From contig NZ_BBWJ01000041.1 of NCBI RefSeq assembly GCF_001463745.1, forward strand, positions 1 through 50,243: a DNA stretch of 50,243 nucleotides, in the 5' to 3' direction. Below the pieces are notes generated by a model that had not been told where the DNA came from, ran no database searches, and saw only the letters and a list, made by a program, of their open reading frames with translations. How positions within the stretch are numbered: the stretch's first letter is position 1; each line of letters opens with the position of its first letter. The position numbers and the translations under genes are program-made. The DNA is from Aureimonas sp. AU22. Lineage in GTDB: Bacteria > Pseudomonadota > Alphaproteobacteria > Rhizobiales > Rhizobiaceae. Shown here piece after piece: positions 42,854 through 50,243 of the stretch.

Positions 42854-45034
42854 ATGACGATTGAAATCGCGCACGCGCGAACTGCCTCCTCCTCGCTCGG
42901 CTTCCACGCCATCCCGCTGAAGGGCGCGGCCATCGTCCGCCACATGCTGAACGGGCCCGCGCCCCTGCCGTGGCCAAACCCGCCCGGAAGGGCTGAGGTC
43001 TATGCCTATCTGAGGCAGCGCTTCGTCAATCGGGTGCGGGCCGCCTGGGCCAGCCGCTGGCTCTATGCGACCGATATCGCCATGGCGGGCTGTGCTTTTC
43101 TCCTCGCCGCGCTCGTGCGTCTCGACCTCGACGGCTCGGCCTCGGCGGCGGAACGGTTCCGCTTGCTTCTCGGCGTGCTGCCCTGGTTTCTGCTGATCTG
43201 CGGCCTGGTGTTCCCGTTCACCTGCCTCTACCGGCGCAACTGGCGCTACGCGTCCGTTCGCGATCTTCTGGGTGTCGTGCGAGCCGTCGTGATCACCTCA
43301 CTCGGCTTCGTGTTCTGTCTCTTCGTGGTCGGGCAGATGGATGCGATCCCGCGGTCCATCGCGCTGATCCAGACGGCGATCCTCGTGCCGCTGCTCCTGG
43401 CCCCGCGCATGCGGTTCAAGTTCGCCGACACGCGGCGCTTGCGCTCGGCCGTCGCCGCTGCCCCGGCGGCGGGAGGCGACAGCGTTCCTGTGCTCCTGAT
43501 CGGGGCGGGCGACGTCGCCGATCTCTATCTGCAGGCCCTTCAGCGGGAAGAGGGGGCGCGCCACCGGCCGGTCGGCATCCTCGACCGCGTCGCCGGCACG
43601 GAAGGGTTTCTCCTGCGCGGGGTTCCGATCCTCGGCAGCCTCGGCGATTTCGAAACCGTGGTGGCCGATCTCACCGCGCGCGGCTGCAAGCCGCGGCACC
43701 TGATCTTCACCGAGACGGTGTCCGGCTTCACCGATCCCGACACCAAGGCGCTCATCGACAAGGCCGATCAGCTCGGCATCGCGATCTCGCGGCCCGCGCC
43801 CGTCCTGGAGCTGCGCAACCCGAAGTCCGAGAACCGGCTCGACCTGCGGCCGATCGAGTTGACCGATCTCCTCGAACGGCCCCAGGCCGCGCTCGACAAG
43901 GAAGCTCTCCGCCGCATGATCGAGGGTTGCCGCGTCGTGGTGACGGGCGCCGGCGGCTCGATCGGCCGGGAGCTGACCCTTCAGGTCGCGGCCCTTCGTC
44001 CGGCCGAGATCGTGCTGATCGAGAACAGCGAGTACAATCTCTATGCCGTCGACATGGAGCTGTCGGAGACCTTCCCCGCCGTCCCGCGCACCGCGTATCT
44101 GTGCAATGTGCGCGACGCAGGGCGCCTCGGCGAGATCTTCGATCGGCACCGGCCGGAGCTCGTTTTCCATGCGGCGGCGCTGAAGCACGTTCCCATGGTC
44201 GAGCTGAACCCTTGCGAGGGGATCCTCACCAATGTCATCGGCACGCGAAACGTCGCGGACGCGGCACGACGGTGCGGCGCACGCGCCTTCGTCCAGATCT
44301 CCACCGACAAGGTGGTGAACGCGACGAGCGTCATGGGCGCCACCAAGCGGCTCGCCGAACTCTACTGCCAGGCGCTGGACCTTGCCGGGACGCAGGACGA
44401 TGCACGCTTCATGACCGTGCGGTTCGGCAACGTGCTCGGCTCGAGCGGGTCGCTGATCCCGCTCTTCGAGCGGCAGCTCGCGCGCGGCGGCCCTCTAACG
44501 GTCACCGATCCGGCGATGACGCGCTACTTCATGACCATCCGCGAAGCCGTGGAACTGACCCTCCAGGCCTCGTCGCACGGTCTGGAGAAGGGCCTCGGTC
44601 GCGGCGAGATCTTCGTTCTCGACATGGGCGAGCCGATCCGCATCGTCGACATGGCGCGGCGCATGATCAAGCTGGCCGGCTATCGTCCGGACGAGGAGAT
44701 CAAGATCGAGATCATCGGCTGCCGGCCGGGAGAGAAACTGTTCGAGGAACTGTTCGACACCCACGAGCGGCGGGTCGCATCCCCGGTTCCCGGCGTACTG
44801 GGTGCCATTCCCGACGCCGTGCCGCTCGAGGATCTCCAGCAGGCCTTCGCGGGGCTCCAGCACCTGGCGGCGACCGGCGACATGGCCGGGGTCGTCGCCA
44901 GCATCGCGGCGGTTCTTCCGAGCTACCAGGGGGCGCCGGGGAACGCGGCCGCCGCGGTTCGGCAAGGCCATGCCCCGGCGACATCGGCGGCCTTCACATC
45001 CCTCACGGCCGCCGCGGCCGCGGCCCCGCGATGA
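42854..45034 (+). CDS. capD: CapD/WbpM/FlaA1-like nucleotide-sugar dehydratase
   Basis: This 726-aa membrane-anchored protein has several N-terminal membrane helices (about residues 70-200), a first Rossmann-like CoA-binding-type domain, and the catalytic extended SDR domain starting near residue 360 (VVVTGAGGSIGRELTLQVA). The active-site stretch ISTDKVVNATSVMGATKRLAE has Met where other SDRs have Tyr, as is normal for this large CapD/WbpM class. It makes UDP-4-keto-6-deoxy-HexNAc from UDP-GlcNAc, the precursor of QuiNAc, bacillosamine-type or FucNAc sugars. GGAG lies 7 bp before the ATG at 42854. Confidence 0.92.
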   Translation: MTIEIAHARTASSSLGFHAIPLKGAAIVRHMLNGPAPLPWPNPPGRAEVYAYLRQRFVNRVRAAWASRWLYATDIAMAGCAFLLAALVRLDLDGSASAAERFRLLLGVLPWFLLICGLVFPFTCLYRRNWRYASVRDLLGVVRAVVITSLGFVFCLFVVGQMDAIPRSIALIQTAILVPLLLAPRMRFKFADTRRLRSAVAAAPAAGGDSVPVLLIGAGDVADLYLQALQREEGARHRPVGILDRVAGTEGFLLRGVPILGSLGDFETVVADLTARGCKPRHLIFTETVSGFTDPDTKALIDKADQLGIAISRPAPVLELRNPKSENRLDLRPIELTDLLERPQAALDKEALRRMIEGCRVVVTGAGGSIGRELTLQVAALRPAEIVLIENSEYNLYAVDMELSETFPAVPRTAYLCNVRDAGRLGEIFDRHRPELVFHAAALKHVPMVELNPCEGILTNVIGTRNVADAARRCGARAFVQISTDKVVNATSVMGATKRLAELYCQALDLAGTQDDARFMTVRFGNVLGSSGSLIPLFERQLARGGPLTVTDPAMTRYFMTIREAVELTLQASSHGLEKGLGRGEIFVLDMGEPIRIVDMARRMIKLAGYRPDEEIKIEIIGCRPGEKLFEELFDTHERRVASPVPGVLGAIPDAVPLEDLQQAFAGLQHLAATGDMAGVVASIAAVLPSYQGAPGNAAAAVRQGHAPATSAAFTSLTAAAAAAPR

Positions 45035-45184
45035 GGCGGGCGCGTCCGATCCGCCCCGCGCTATCCGAATGGCTGTGAGGGCTGCGACCTCGGCGTACCC
45101 CCTTCATCGAATGGATAACTCCGCGACTCCGCTGAACGGTCCTAGCCTTGGGCCAACCTCCCGTTGAAACGTGCGGAGAAGAGC

Positions 45185-46477
45185 ATGATCGGACGCGCAA
45201 AACGCAATGCGCTCTTCCTGGGACAGGTCCTTGCGTTGGCGGGCTGGGCGGTCTTCGGGTCGGGTTCTGGAGCCAATGCAAGAGCGCCTGCGGCCGACGC
45301 CTACCAGCTCACCGTGGGCGACGTCGTGTCGTTCGACTTTCTCGACGACACCCTCCCGTCCGAACAACTCACCGTATCCAGCGACGGCCAGGTGAACCTG
45401 CCGCTCATCGGTGGCTTCAAGGTCGAGGGGCTGACGGTCTCCGAGGCGCTGGGTGCGATCCGCCGCGCCTTCGTCGAGCGCCGCTTCTTCATCGATCCCC
45501 AGATCTCGTTCGCCATCGTCAACTTCCGCCCGATCTACGTTCTGGGCGACGTTCGCTCGCCGGGATCCTACCCCTTCCAGCCGACCATGAACGTCGAGCA
45601 GGCCGTGGCGCTCGCCGGCGGCCAATCCACCGGCACCGGCACCAACGAGGATCGCATCGTCATGCAGACCCGCCTGCGCGGCGACATCGACGAATCGTCG
45701 GTGGAGATCGCGCGGGCGGCGATCGCGGCCGCGCGCGTCCGCGCCCAGTTGGACGGGCGTCTGGAGATCGCCGCCGACGACATTCCCGAGAAGGCCCGGC
45801 CGATCGTCACCGACGCCTTGCGCGCGACGCTCATTCCCACCGAGCAGAAGATCCTCGAAGTCGAGGCGCGCGGCTACAAGACGCGCTTCGGCCAGCTGAC
45901 GGCGGCGGTGACGGAAGTCAACGGGGCGCTGGAGAACCTTGCCCAGCTTGTCGAGAACAAGAAGGTGGCCATCGCTTCGGCCCGCGAGGACCTCGAGCGA
46001 AGCCGCGCCCTCTACAAGCGCGGCATCAAGACGATCACCGAACTGTCCGGCATCGAGCGGGAAACCACCGCACAGGAGTCGCAGCTCCTGGAGATCTACA
46101 ATCAGATGTCCTCTACCCGCCGGGAACTCGGCGATCTCCAGCGTGACCTGTCCGACACCACCGATACCCGAACCAAGACCGCCCTTTCCGAACTCCAGGG
46201 TCATTATGCCGACATCGAGCGCCTGCTCGCGCTGCGCGACGCCACCGAGAAGCAGATCGTCCTCCTGAGCAGCCTCTCCGCCGAGGAAGCCAGCCAGGAC
46301 TCGACCATCGTCTTCTCCTATCGCGTCCGCAGCAAGGTCGACGGTCGGACCGTCACGCACGACGTCGACATCTTCGACGACATCGCACCCGGCGACACGG
46401 TGCTCGTGTCGATCGATCCCGCCTCCCGGGCGCGCGGTGCGACGCTGGCGAGCGCTGCCGTGGGTCGTCTGCCATGA
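45185..46477 (+). CDS. exoF: ExoF-like polysaccharide export protein
   Basis: This 430-aa exported protein has a signal peptide (about 1-35), a poly_export/SLBB region (YQLTVGDVVSFDFLDDT, then PIYVLGDVRSPGSYPF near 115-135) and a long coiled-coil stretch (about 170-380) not found in classic Wza. Length and layout fit ExoF of Sinorhizobium (about 421 aa). There is no lipobox cysteine. It would form or support the outer-membrane export channel for the polymer. GGAGAAGA is right before the ATG at 45185. It overlaps exoY by 4 bp, and exoF-exoY adjacency is typical of rhizobial succinoglycan-like loci. Confidence 0.87.
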   Translation: MIGRAKRNALFLGQVLALAGWAVFGSGSGANARAPAADAYQLTVGDVVSFDFLDDTLPSEQLTVSSDGQVNLPLIGGFKVEGLTVSEALGAIRRAFVERRFFIDPQISFAIVNFRPIYVLGDVRSPGSYPFQPTMNVEQAVALAGGQSTGTGTNEDRIVMQTRLRGDIDESSVEIARAAIAAARVRAQLDGRLEIAADDIPEKARPIVTDALRATLIPTEQKILEVEARGYKTRFGQLTAAVTEVNGALENLAQLVENKKVAIASAREDLERSRALYKRGIKTITELSGIERETTAQESQLLEIYNQMSSTRRELGDLQRDLSDTTDTRTKTALSELQGHYADIERLLALRDATEKQIVLLSSLSAEEASQDSTIVFSYRVRSKVDGRTVTHDVDIFDDIAPGDTVLVSIDPASRARGATLASAAVGRLP

Positions 46478-47148
46478 TGCTGAACGAGACGCGGCATCGG
46501 CGCGAGACGGGGGTGGGCCAGCCCCACCGTTCGACCGGCGCGATCGTCGGTCGATGCCTGGCCGCCCTCATCCTCGTCGCGACATTGCCGTTCTGGCTGC
46601 TCGCGGCCGGCATCGTCTACGCGAGCATCGGCCGCCCGCTTCTGTTCCGGCAGACGCGAAGCGGTCTCTCGGCCAAGCCGTTCATGATCTGCAAATTCCG
46701 CACGATGCGCGATACGCGCGGCCCCGACGGGATGCTGCTGCCCGATGCCCTGCGGGAAACCCGGGCAACCCGGCTCATGCGGGCCTGGCGGCTGGACGAG
46801 CTTCCGCAGCTCCTCGCGGTTCTTCGCGGCGACATGACCCTCGTCGGACCGCGTCCGCTCCTGCCGAGCACGATCGCCGCCTTCGGCGACTGGGGCGTGG
46901 AGCGATGCACCGTGCTGCCGGGCTTCACCGGCTGGGCTCAGGTCAACGGCAACACCCATCTCTCCGATTCCGAGAAACTCACGCTGGATCTCTGGTACGT
47001 GCGCCACCGCAATCTCCTTCTCGATCTCCGGATCCTTCTGATGACGGGGCTCGTCCTCGTGCGGGGCGAGCGGCGGATGCTCGCGACCATCGCCGCGGCC
47101 GCCGCGGAGCTGAACCCCCTCGACGTGTCCGGCAGGACGGCGCCATGA
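46474..47148 (+). CDS. exoY: Initiating sugar-phosphate transferase, ExoY-like
   Basis: This 224-aa protein has one membrane hairpin (about 30-52) and the bacterial sugar transferase core FMICKFRTMRDT and MRAWRLDELPQLLAVLRGDMTLVGPRPLL. It transfers a sugar-1-phosphate (galactose-1-phosphate in ExoY itself) to undecaprenyl phosphate and thus starts the repeat unit. It is the small monotopic form. It is coupled on both sides by 4-bp overlaps to exoF and to the deacetylase gene. The sugar is not certain; a HexNAc or deoxy-HexNAc from CapD is an alternative. Confidence 0.92.
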   Translation: MMLNETRHRRETGVGQPHRSTGAIVGRCLAALILVATLPFWLLAAGIVYASIGRPLLFRQTRSGLSAKPFMICKFRTMRDTRGPDGMLLPDALRETRATRLMRAWRLDELPQLLAVLRGDMTLVGPRPLLPSTIAAFGDWGVERCTVLPGFTGWAQVNGNTHLSDSEKLTLDLWYVRHRNLLLDLRILLMTGLVLVRGERRMLATIAAAAAELNPLDVSGRTAP

Positions 47149-47831
47149 CGGAGCGACTGACGTCCTTCGGCCGCGTGCTCGTGGTCGCGCCCCATCCGGA
47201 CGACGAGGTCCTGGGATGCGGCGGCACGATCGCCCGGCTTGGCGATGAGGGCTGCGAGGTTCATGTCGCGGTCGTCACGCGGGGCAGCCTGCCGGAATAC
47301 GACGAGGCGACCGTCGCCCGCATCCGCGCCGAGGCCCGCGCCTCGCACGCCCATCTCGGTGTCACGCAGACCCACTGGCTCGATCAGCCGGCGGCAAAGC
47401 TCGGCGAAACGCCCCATTCGACCCTGAACGGCGCCCTGCAGGGGATCGTTCGCGAGGTGCGCCCCGACACGCTCTTCATTCCCTTCGTCGGCGACGTCCA
47501 TCTCGATCACCAGCTGATCTTCCTGTCGTCGCTCGTCGCCGCGCGCCCCCACCAGCACGAGTATCCCCGCCGGATCCTCGCCTACGAGACGGTGTCGGAG
47601 ACCAACTGGAACGCCCCCTACGTCACGCCCGGCTTCCTGCCGCAGGTGTTCGTCGACATCCAAAACACCCTCGAGCGCAAGCTCGAGGCGATGGCGATGT
47701 TCGCCTCCCAGGTCCGTCCCTTTCCGCACGAGCGCTCGATCGACGCCCTGCGCGCGCTCGCGCTCGTTCGTGGCACGCGCATCCACCGAAGCGCGGCCGA
47801 GGCCTTCGTGCTCGTGCGCGACGTGCTCTGA
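47145..47831 (+). CDS. PIG-L/LmbE-family deacetylase
   Basis: This 228-aa protein has the zinc motif VVAPHPDDEVLGCGG (His17, Asp19, Asp20) and the second metal site HLDH (119-122) of PIG-L/LmbE-like N-deacetylases. Such enzymes remove acetyl from N-acetylated sugars or related compounds. It overlaps exoY by 4 bp and the following DegT gene starts at or just after its stop, so all are one operon. It might deacetylate a nucleotide or lipid-linked HexNAc so that a different N-substituent can be added; this is inferred. Confidence 0.88.
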   Translation: MTERLTSFGRVLVVAPHPDDEVLGCGGTIARLGDEGCEVHVAVVTRGSLPEYDEATVARIRAEARASHAHLGVTQTHWLDQPAAKLGETPHSTLNGALQGIVREVRPDTLFIPFVGDVHLDHQLIFLSSLVAARPHQHEYPRRILAYETVSETNWNAPYVTPGFLPQVFVDIQNTLERKLEAMAMFASQVRPFPHERSIDALRALALVRGTRIHRSAAEAFVLVRDVL

Positions 47832-47860
47832 TGTCTTCCGATGCTCAAGGAGCGATCCCT

Positions 47861-49144
47861 ATGAAACGCTGGCCGATCTATGACGAGGAGCAGATCTCCG
47901 ACGTGGTCGAGGTTCTGCGGTCCGCGAAGGTCAATGCCTGGACGGGCGATCATGTCGCCCGCTTCGAGGAAGCCTATGCGAACCATCTGGGGCGCCGCCA
48001 TGCGGTCGCGGTGGCCAACGGAACCGTGGCGCTGGACCTTGCCTTGCGCGTTCTGGGGATCGGGGCGGGCGACGAGGTCATCGTCACGCCGCGCAGCTTC
48101 GTGGCATCGGCGGCCTGCGTGCCGTTTGCCGGCGCAACGGCTGTGTTCGCCGACGTCGACCCCGTTTCCGGCAACCTCACCGCCGAGACGATCGCACGCC
48201 GGATCACGCCGCGCACCAAGGCCGTCATTCTCGTTCATCTGGCGGGGTGGCCCTGCGACATGGAGCCGATCATGCGGCTCGCGCGGCGCCGCGGCATCAA
48301 GGTCATCGAGGACTGCGCCCAGGCGCATGGGGCGCGCTACGACGGGCGACCCGTCGGCTCGTTTGGCGACATTGCGGCCTTCTCGTTCTGCCAGGACAAG
48401 ATCATCACGACCGGCGGGGAGGGGGGGCTCATCGCGATGGACGACGACGCCCTCTGGCAGGCGGCCTGGAGCCTGAAGGATCACGGGAAGTCCTATACGC
48501 TGGCTCATCAGGGCATCGGAACGCCGGGCTTTCGCTGGTTGCACCAGTCGATCGGCACCAACTGGCGGATGATGTCGATCCAGGCGGTTCTGGGTCTGCG
48601 GCAGCTGGAACGCCTCGAGGACTGGCGCCTGCAGCGCGAGCGCAACGCGCGGATCTGGATGGACGGGCTGCGGGATCTTTCGCTGGTCTCGATCCCGGAA
48701 CTGGCGTCGCAGCACACGCACGCCTGGTATCGGCTCTATGCGTATGTGGATCCGTCGCGGCTCGCCGACGGCTGGACGCGCAACACGCTGGTGGCCGCCA
48801 TCGCCAAAGGGGGCGTGCCCTGTTTCTCCGGCAGCTGTTCGGAGATCTACCTGGAGGAGGCCTTCGCCTCCGCCCATCTCGGCCCCGCCAAGCGGCTGCC
48901 CGCGGCCCGGCGCCTCGGCGAGCGAAGCCTGGCATTCCTGGTCGACCCGTCCTGGAGCGCGCAGGAAACGACCGAGGCCGTGGCAGTGGCCCGCGACGTC
49001 CTCCTCGGCGCCACCAGGGACGTGGCCTCCGTGCGGCCGGCGGTCGAGCTTCGCGACCTCTCGAAGATCAAGCCCGTCCGCCTGCCCGACGCCGTGGTGG
49101 CGCAAGCGGTGCTGCGTCCGCCCCTTCAGGATCGGGCGGGCTGA
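47861..49144 (+). CDS. DegT/DnrJ/EryC1-family aminotransferase
   Basis: This 427-aa PLP enzyme has GTVALDLALRVLGIGAGDEVIV, VIEDCAQAHGARYDGRPVGSFGD, and the PLP lysine in SFCQDKIITTGGEGG (Lys180), so it is a true aminotransferase, unlike the RfbH-like protein. It would add an amino group to a 4-keto nucleotide sugar such as the CapD product. ATG at 47861 has AAGGAG 8 bp upstream; an ATG at 47831 overlapping the previous stop is possible and adds 10 residues. A strong hairpin follows. The last 40 residues (RPAVELRDLSKIKPVRLP onward) extend beyond the usual domain. Confidence 0.9.
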   Translation: MKRWPIYDEEQISDVVEVLRSAKVNAWTGDHVARFEEAYANHLGRRHAVAVANGTVALDLALRVLGIGAGDEVIVTPRSFVASAACVPFAGATAVFADVDPVSGNLTAETIARRITPRTKAVILVHLAGWPCDMEPIMRLARRRGIKVIEDCAQAHGARYDGRPVGSFGDIAAFSFCQDKIITTGGEGGLIAMDDDALWQAAWSLKDHGKSYTLAHQGIGTPGFRWLHQSIGTNWRMMSIQAVLGLRQLERLEDWRLQRERNARIWMDGLRDLSLVSIPELASQHTHAWYRLYAYVDPSRLADGWTRNTLVAAIAKGGVPCFSGSCSEIYLEEAFASAHLGPAKRLPAARRLGERSLAFLVDPSWSAQETTEAVAVARDVLLGATRDVASVRPAVELRDLSKIKPVRLPDAVVAQAVLRPPLQDRAG

Positions 49145-49163
49145 CCGCCGTCGCGGAAGCCGA

Positions 49164-49205
49164 AACGCGAAACGGGCCGAGTGGAAGCTCGGCCCGTTTC
49201 GCGTT
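49164..49205 (+). terminator. Strong 18-bp hairpin after the exoF-exoY-DegT operon
   Basis: A perfect 18-bp inverted repeat (left arm 49164-49181, AACGCGAAACGGGCCGAG; right arm 49188-49205) with a 6-base loop lies 20 bp after the DegT stop. This is the most convincing terminator-like structure in the window, although only a short T-rich stretch (about 49214-49220) follows. It marks the end of the operon. Confidence 0.75.
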
Positions 49206-49388
49206 CTGCAGGTTGATTTTGTCTCACGATCATCGCCGCGGCAGGGGCGCTTCGCACTTCGCGGTCGCCAGTCAGGATCCGGCATGCAGCGCGGCCAGCC
49301 GGCCCCGAAATCGGGAGCGGTATCCTTCAAGGAAATGAGGTGACGCCGGGCCGCCAGCGCGGAAGGCGAACGAGACGACCAGCCTTGC

Positions 49389-49547
49389 CTAGAGAGCCAG
49401 CCAGGCAACCGCGACGCTGAGCCAGATGATGGCCGACAGAGCCAGGCCGACGAACAATCCACGTGCCGGGCGAAGGTCTTCCGGAATGGACGCGCGTTCG
49501 ATGCGCTTGGTGCTGCCTGTGACAATTGGCGTTGTTTGAGTGATCAT
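49389..49547 (-). CDS. Small single-span membrane protein
   Basis: This 52-aa frame starts with ATG at 49547 and has a basic-polar N-terminus (TKRIERASIPEDLRPARG) and a hydrophobic C-terminal helix (LFVGLALSAIIWLSVAVAWL). The composition is like a real small membrane protein and unlike the surrounding shadow frames. The ribosome site is weak (ACGGAT). No family is recognised. It lies just past the operon terminator and convergent to it, and may be unrelated to the polysaccharide. Confidence 0.5.
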   Translation of the reverse strand: MITQTTPIVTGSTKRIERASIPEDLRPARGLFVGLALSAIIWLSVAVAWLAL

Positions 49548-50128
49548 GATCGATCCGTTTCTCTGACCGCACATCCCGATATTACAACGGTCATGCGCCG
49601 GTTCGCAGCACCGTCTTTAGGCGATGATGGGACGGGGACCCGGACCGGGCCTGTGCAAAGGGTGCACGATACGGGACGCAGGGCCGGGGCGCGCGATGCC
49701 GGCGATATCTGCAGCCGTGCTGCATGAGCACGAAGGAAAGCGCGAGCGTTGGTTTCGGCGGGGCACTCCCCGTCGGAACACGGCTGACACCCTGTGGTGC
49801 GCGAAACGAGGGCATCGGCGAGAGGAGGGTCCTCGACGGGATCGCGTGATGTCGCTCGAACCCGTCGATCGGCGGAGCCTTCACCGGACGATGCGCAGAC
49901 ACTGCGCCGCTCCGGCAGGCCGTTCGATCGGGCCGGGGGCGAACGCCCGCATCTCTGCCGGCGTTCGGACACGCAAAGGCAGGACCGACGACGACGGATC
50001 GTCGGCGGTCCTGTCATGGGTTGCATAGCGTGTTGGAGAGTCCGCCCGTCCCAGCGCAATCGACATGGCGGGACCGAGGAGGCCCGATCGCTCATGGCGG
50101 CGTTCGGGCCGTCCCCTAGATTGTCGGA
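49548..50128. other. About 580 bp with no supported gene
   Basis: Open frames on both strands are present but have irregular composition, no recognisable product and no ribosome sites. A hairpin with a small bulge is found at about 49980-50013 (CAGGACCG at 49980-49987, complement at 50006-50013; inner CCGACGA with TCGTCGG), which may be a terminator for the glycine-rich gene on the minus strand. Confidence 0.45.
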
Positions 50129-50243
50129 TCAGTTGCCCTTTCCGCCGGCATCGCCGCCCTTCTCGCCGCCTCCCTGGTCGCCGCCACCTTTGCCGCCGCC
50201 GTCACCACCGCCATGGTTGCCGCCGCCGTCACCACCGCCATGG
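50129..50243 (-). CDS. Glycine-rich protein, C-terminal fragment
   Basis: On the minus strand an open frame enters at the window edge and stops with TGA at 50129-50131. The 37 visible residues are about 60 percent glycine with Asp, Asn, Lys and His (HGGGDGGGKGGGDQGGGEK and then GGDAGGKGN). The DNA has a 27-bp tandem repeat. The strict GGN codon phase up to a stop supports a real gene. It may be a low-complexity tail of a secreted or surface protein; no function can be assigned from the fragment. Confidence 0.55.
   Translation of the reverse strand, partial: HGGGDGGGNHGGGDGGGKGGGDQGGGEKGGDAGGKGN
50192..50243. repeat. 27-bp tandem repeat within the glycine-rich gene
   Basis: One full unit (50192-50218) and 25 bases of a second (50219-50243) are identical; each unit codes for nine residues (GGGNHGGGD type) on the minus strand. 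The array probably goes on beyond the window. Confidence 0.8.

Noticed and set aside
47618-49525. 635-aa open frame antisense to the DegT gene
   Set aside because: Shadow of an obvious aminotransferase gene; crosses the terminator hairpin.
49624-50028. 134-aa open frame on the plus strand after the operon
   Set aside because: Irregular composition, no ribosome site, contains a hairpin near its end and has no recognisable family.

Overview
This is a GC-rich, densely coded window from an alphaproteobacterium, most likely Hyphomicrobiales (Rhizobiales). The evidence is a choXWV-type choline transporter, an ExoF/ExoY-like pair and the general codon style; an Aurantimonadaceae-like genome is a reasonable guess but unproven. 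Almost everything from about 6.3 kb to the end is one large, modular surface-polysaccharide locus of the Wzx/Wzy (ExoT/ExoQ/ExoP/ExoF/ExoY-like) type. No rRNA, tRNA, CRISPR array or intact mobile element was seen.

Layout. Positions 1-2392 hold a choline ABC transporter (3' end of choX, then choW and choV). Positions 2707-4291 (minus strand) hold two regulators, a Crp/Fnr protein and a LuxR-type protein whose receiver domain has lost its phosphorylation site. About 2 kb without a convincing gene follows. Positions 6315-16442 hold a GT4 glycosyltransferase, a polytopic GT-C-like protein, and a tight operon rfbF-rfbG-rfbH-SDR-GT2-gtrA for a CDP-3,6-dideoxyhexose and its lipid-linked transfer, then another GT4. 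Positions 16779-23221 hold the flippase Wzx, a GT4 and two secreted pectate-lyase-type enzymes (PL10-like and PL1-like). Positions 23281-32886 hold an acyltransferase, a HAD/ATP-grasp pair, the polymerase Wzy, the co-polymerase Wzc and two GT4 enzymes. Positions 33100-37167 hold a small membrane protein, UDP-glucose dehydrogenase, UDP-glucuronate 4-epimerase and a formyltransferase-like protein. Positions 37498-42616 hold two sulfotransferases flanking cysD-cysNC. Positions 42854-49144 hold a CapD-like dehydratase, then exoF-exoY-PIG-L deacetylase-DegT aminotransferase, closed by a strong terminator-like hairpin. After that come a 52-aa membrane protein and the 3' end of a glycine-rich protein.

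How it may work together (inference). ExoY starts the repeat unit on undecaprenyl phosphate and five GT4 enzymes extend it. Ugd plus the epimerase supply UDP-glucuronate and UDP-galacturonate. CapD plus DegT (and perhaps the formyltransferase-like protein) supply an amino- or formamido-dideoxy sugar. CysD/CysNC make PAPS for two sulfotransferases, and the acyltransferase adds acyl groups. Wzx, Wzy, Wzc and ExoF flip, polymerise and export the chain. The rfbFGH/SDR/GT2/GtrA set plus the GT-C protein looks like a separate periplasmic branch-glycosylation route. The two lyases would trim or release a galacturonate-containing chain. The predicted product is thus a sulfated, uronic-acid-rich exopolysaccharide with its own lyases.

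Several proteins lack textbook catalytic residues: LuxR receiver, RfbH iron-sulfur cysteines, SDR lysine, Wzc Walker lysine and formyltransferase asparagine. Transcription units alternate in direction, and several convergent junctions carry inverted repeats.
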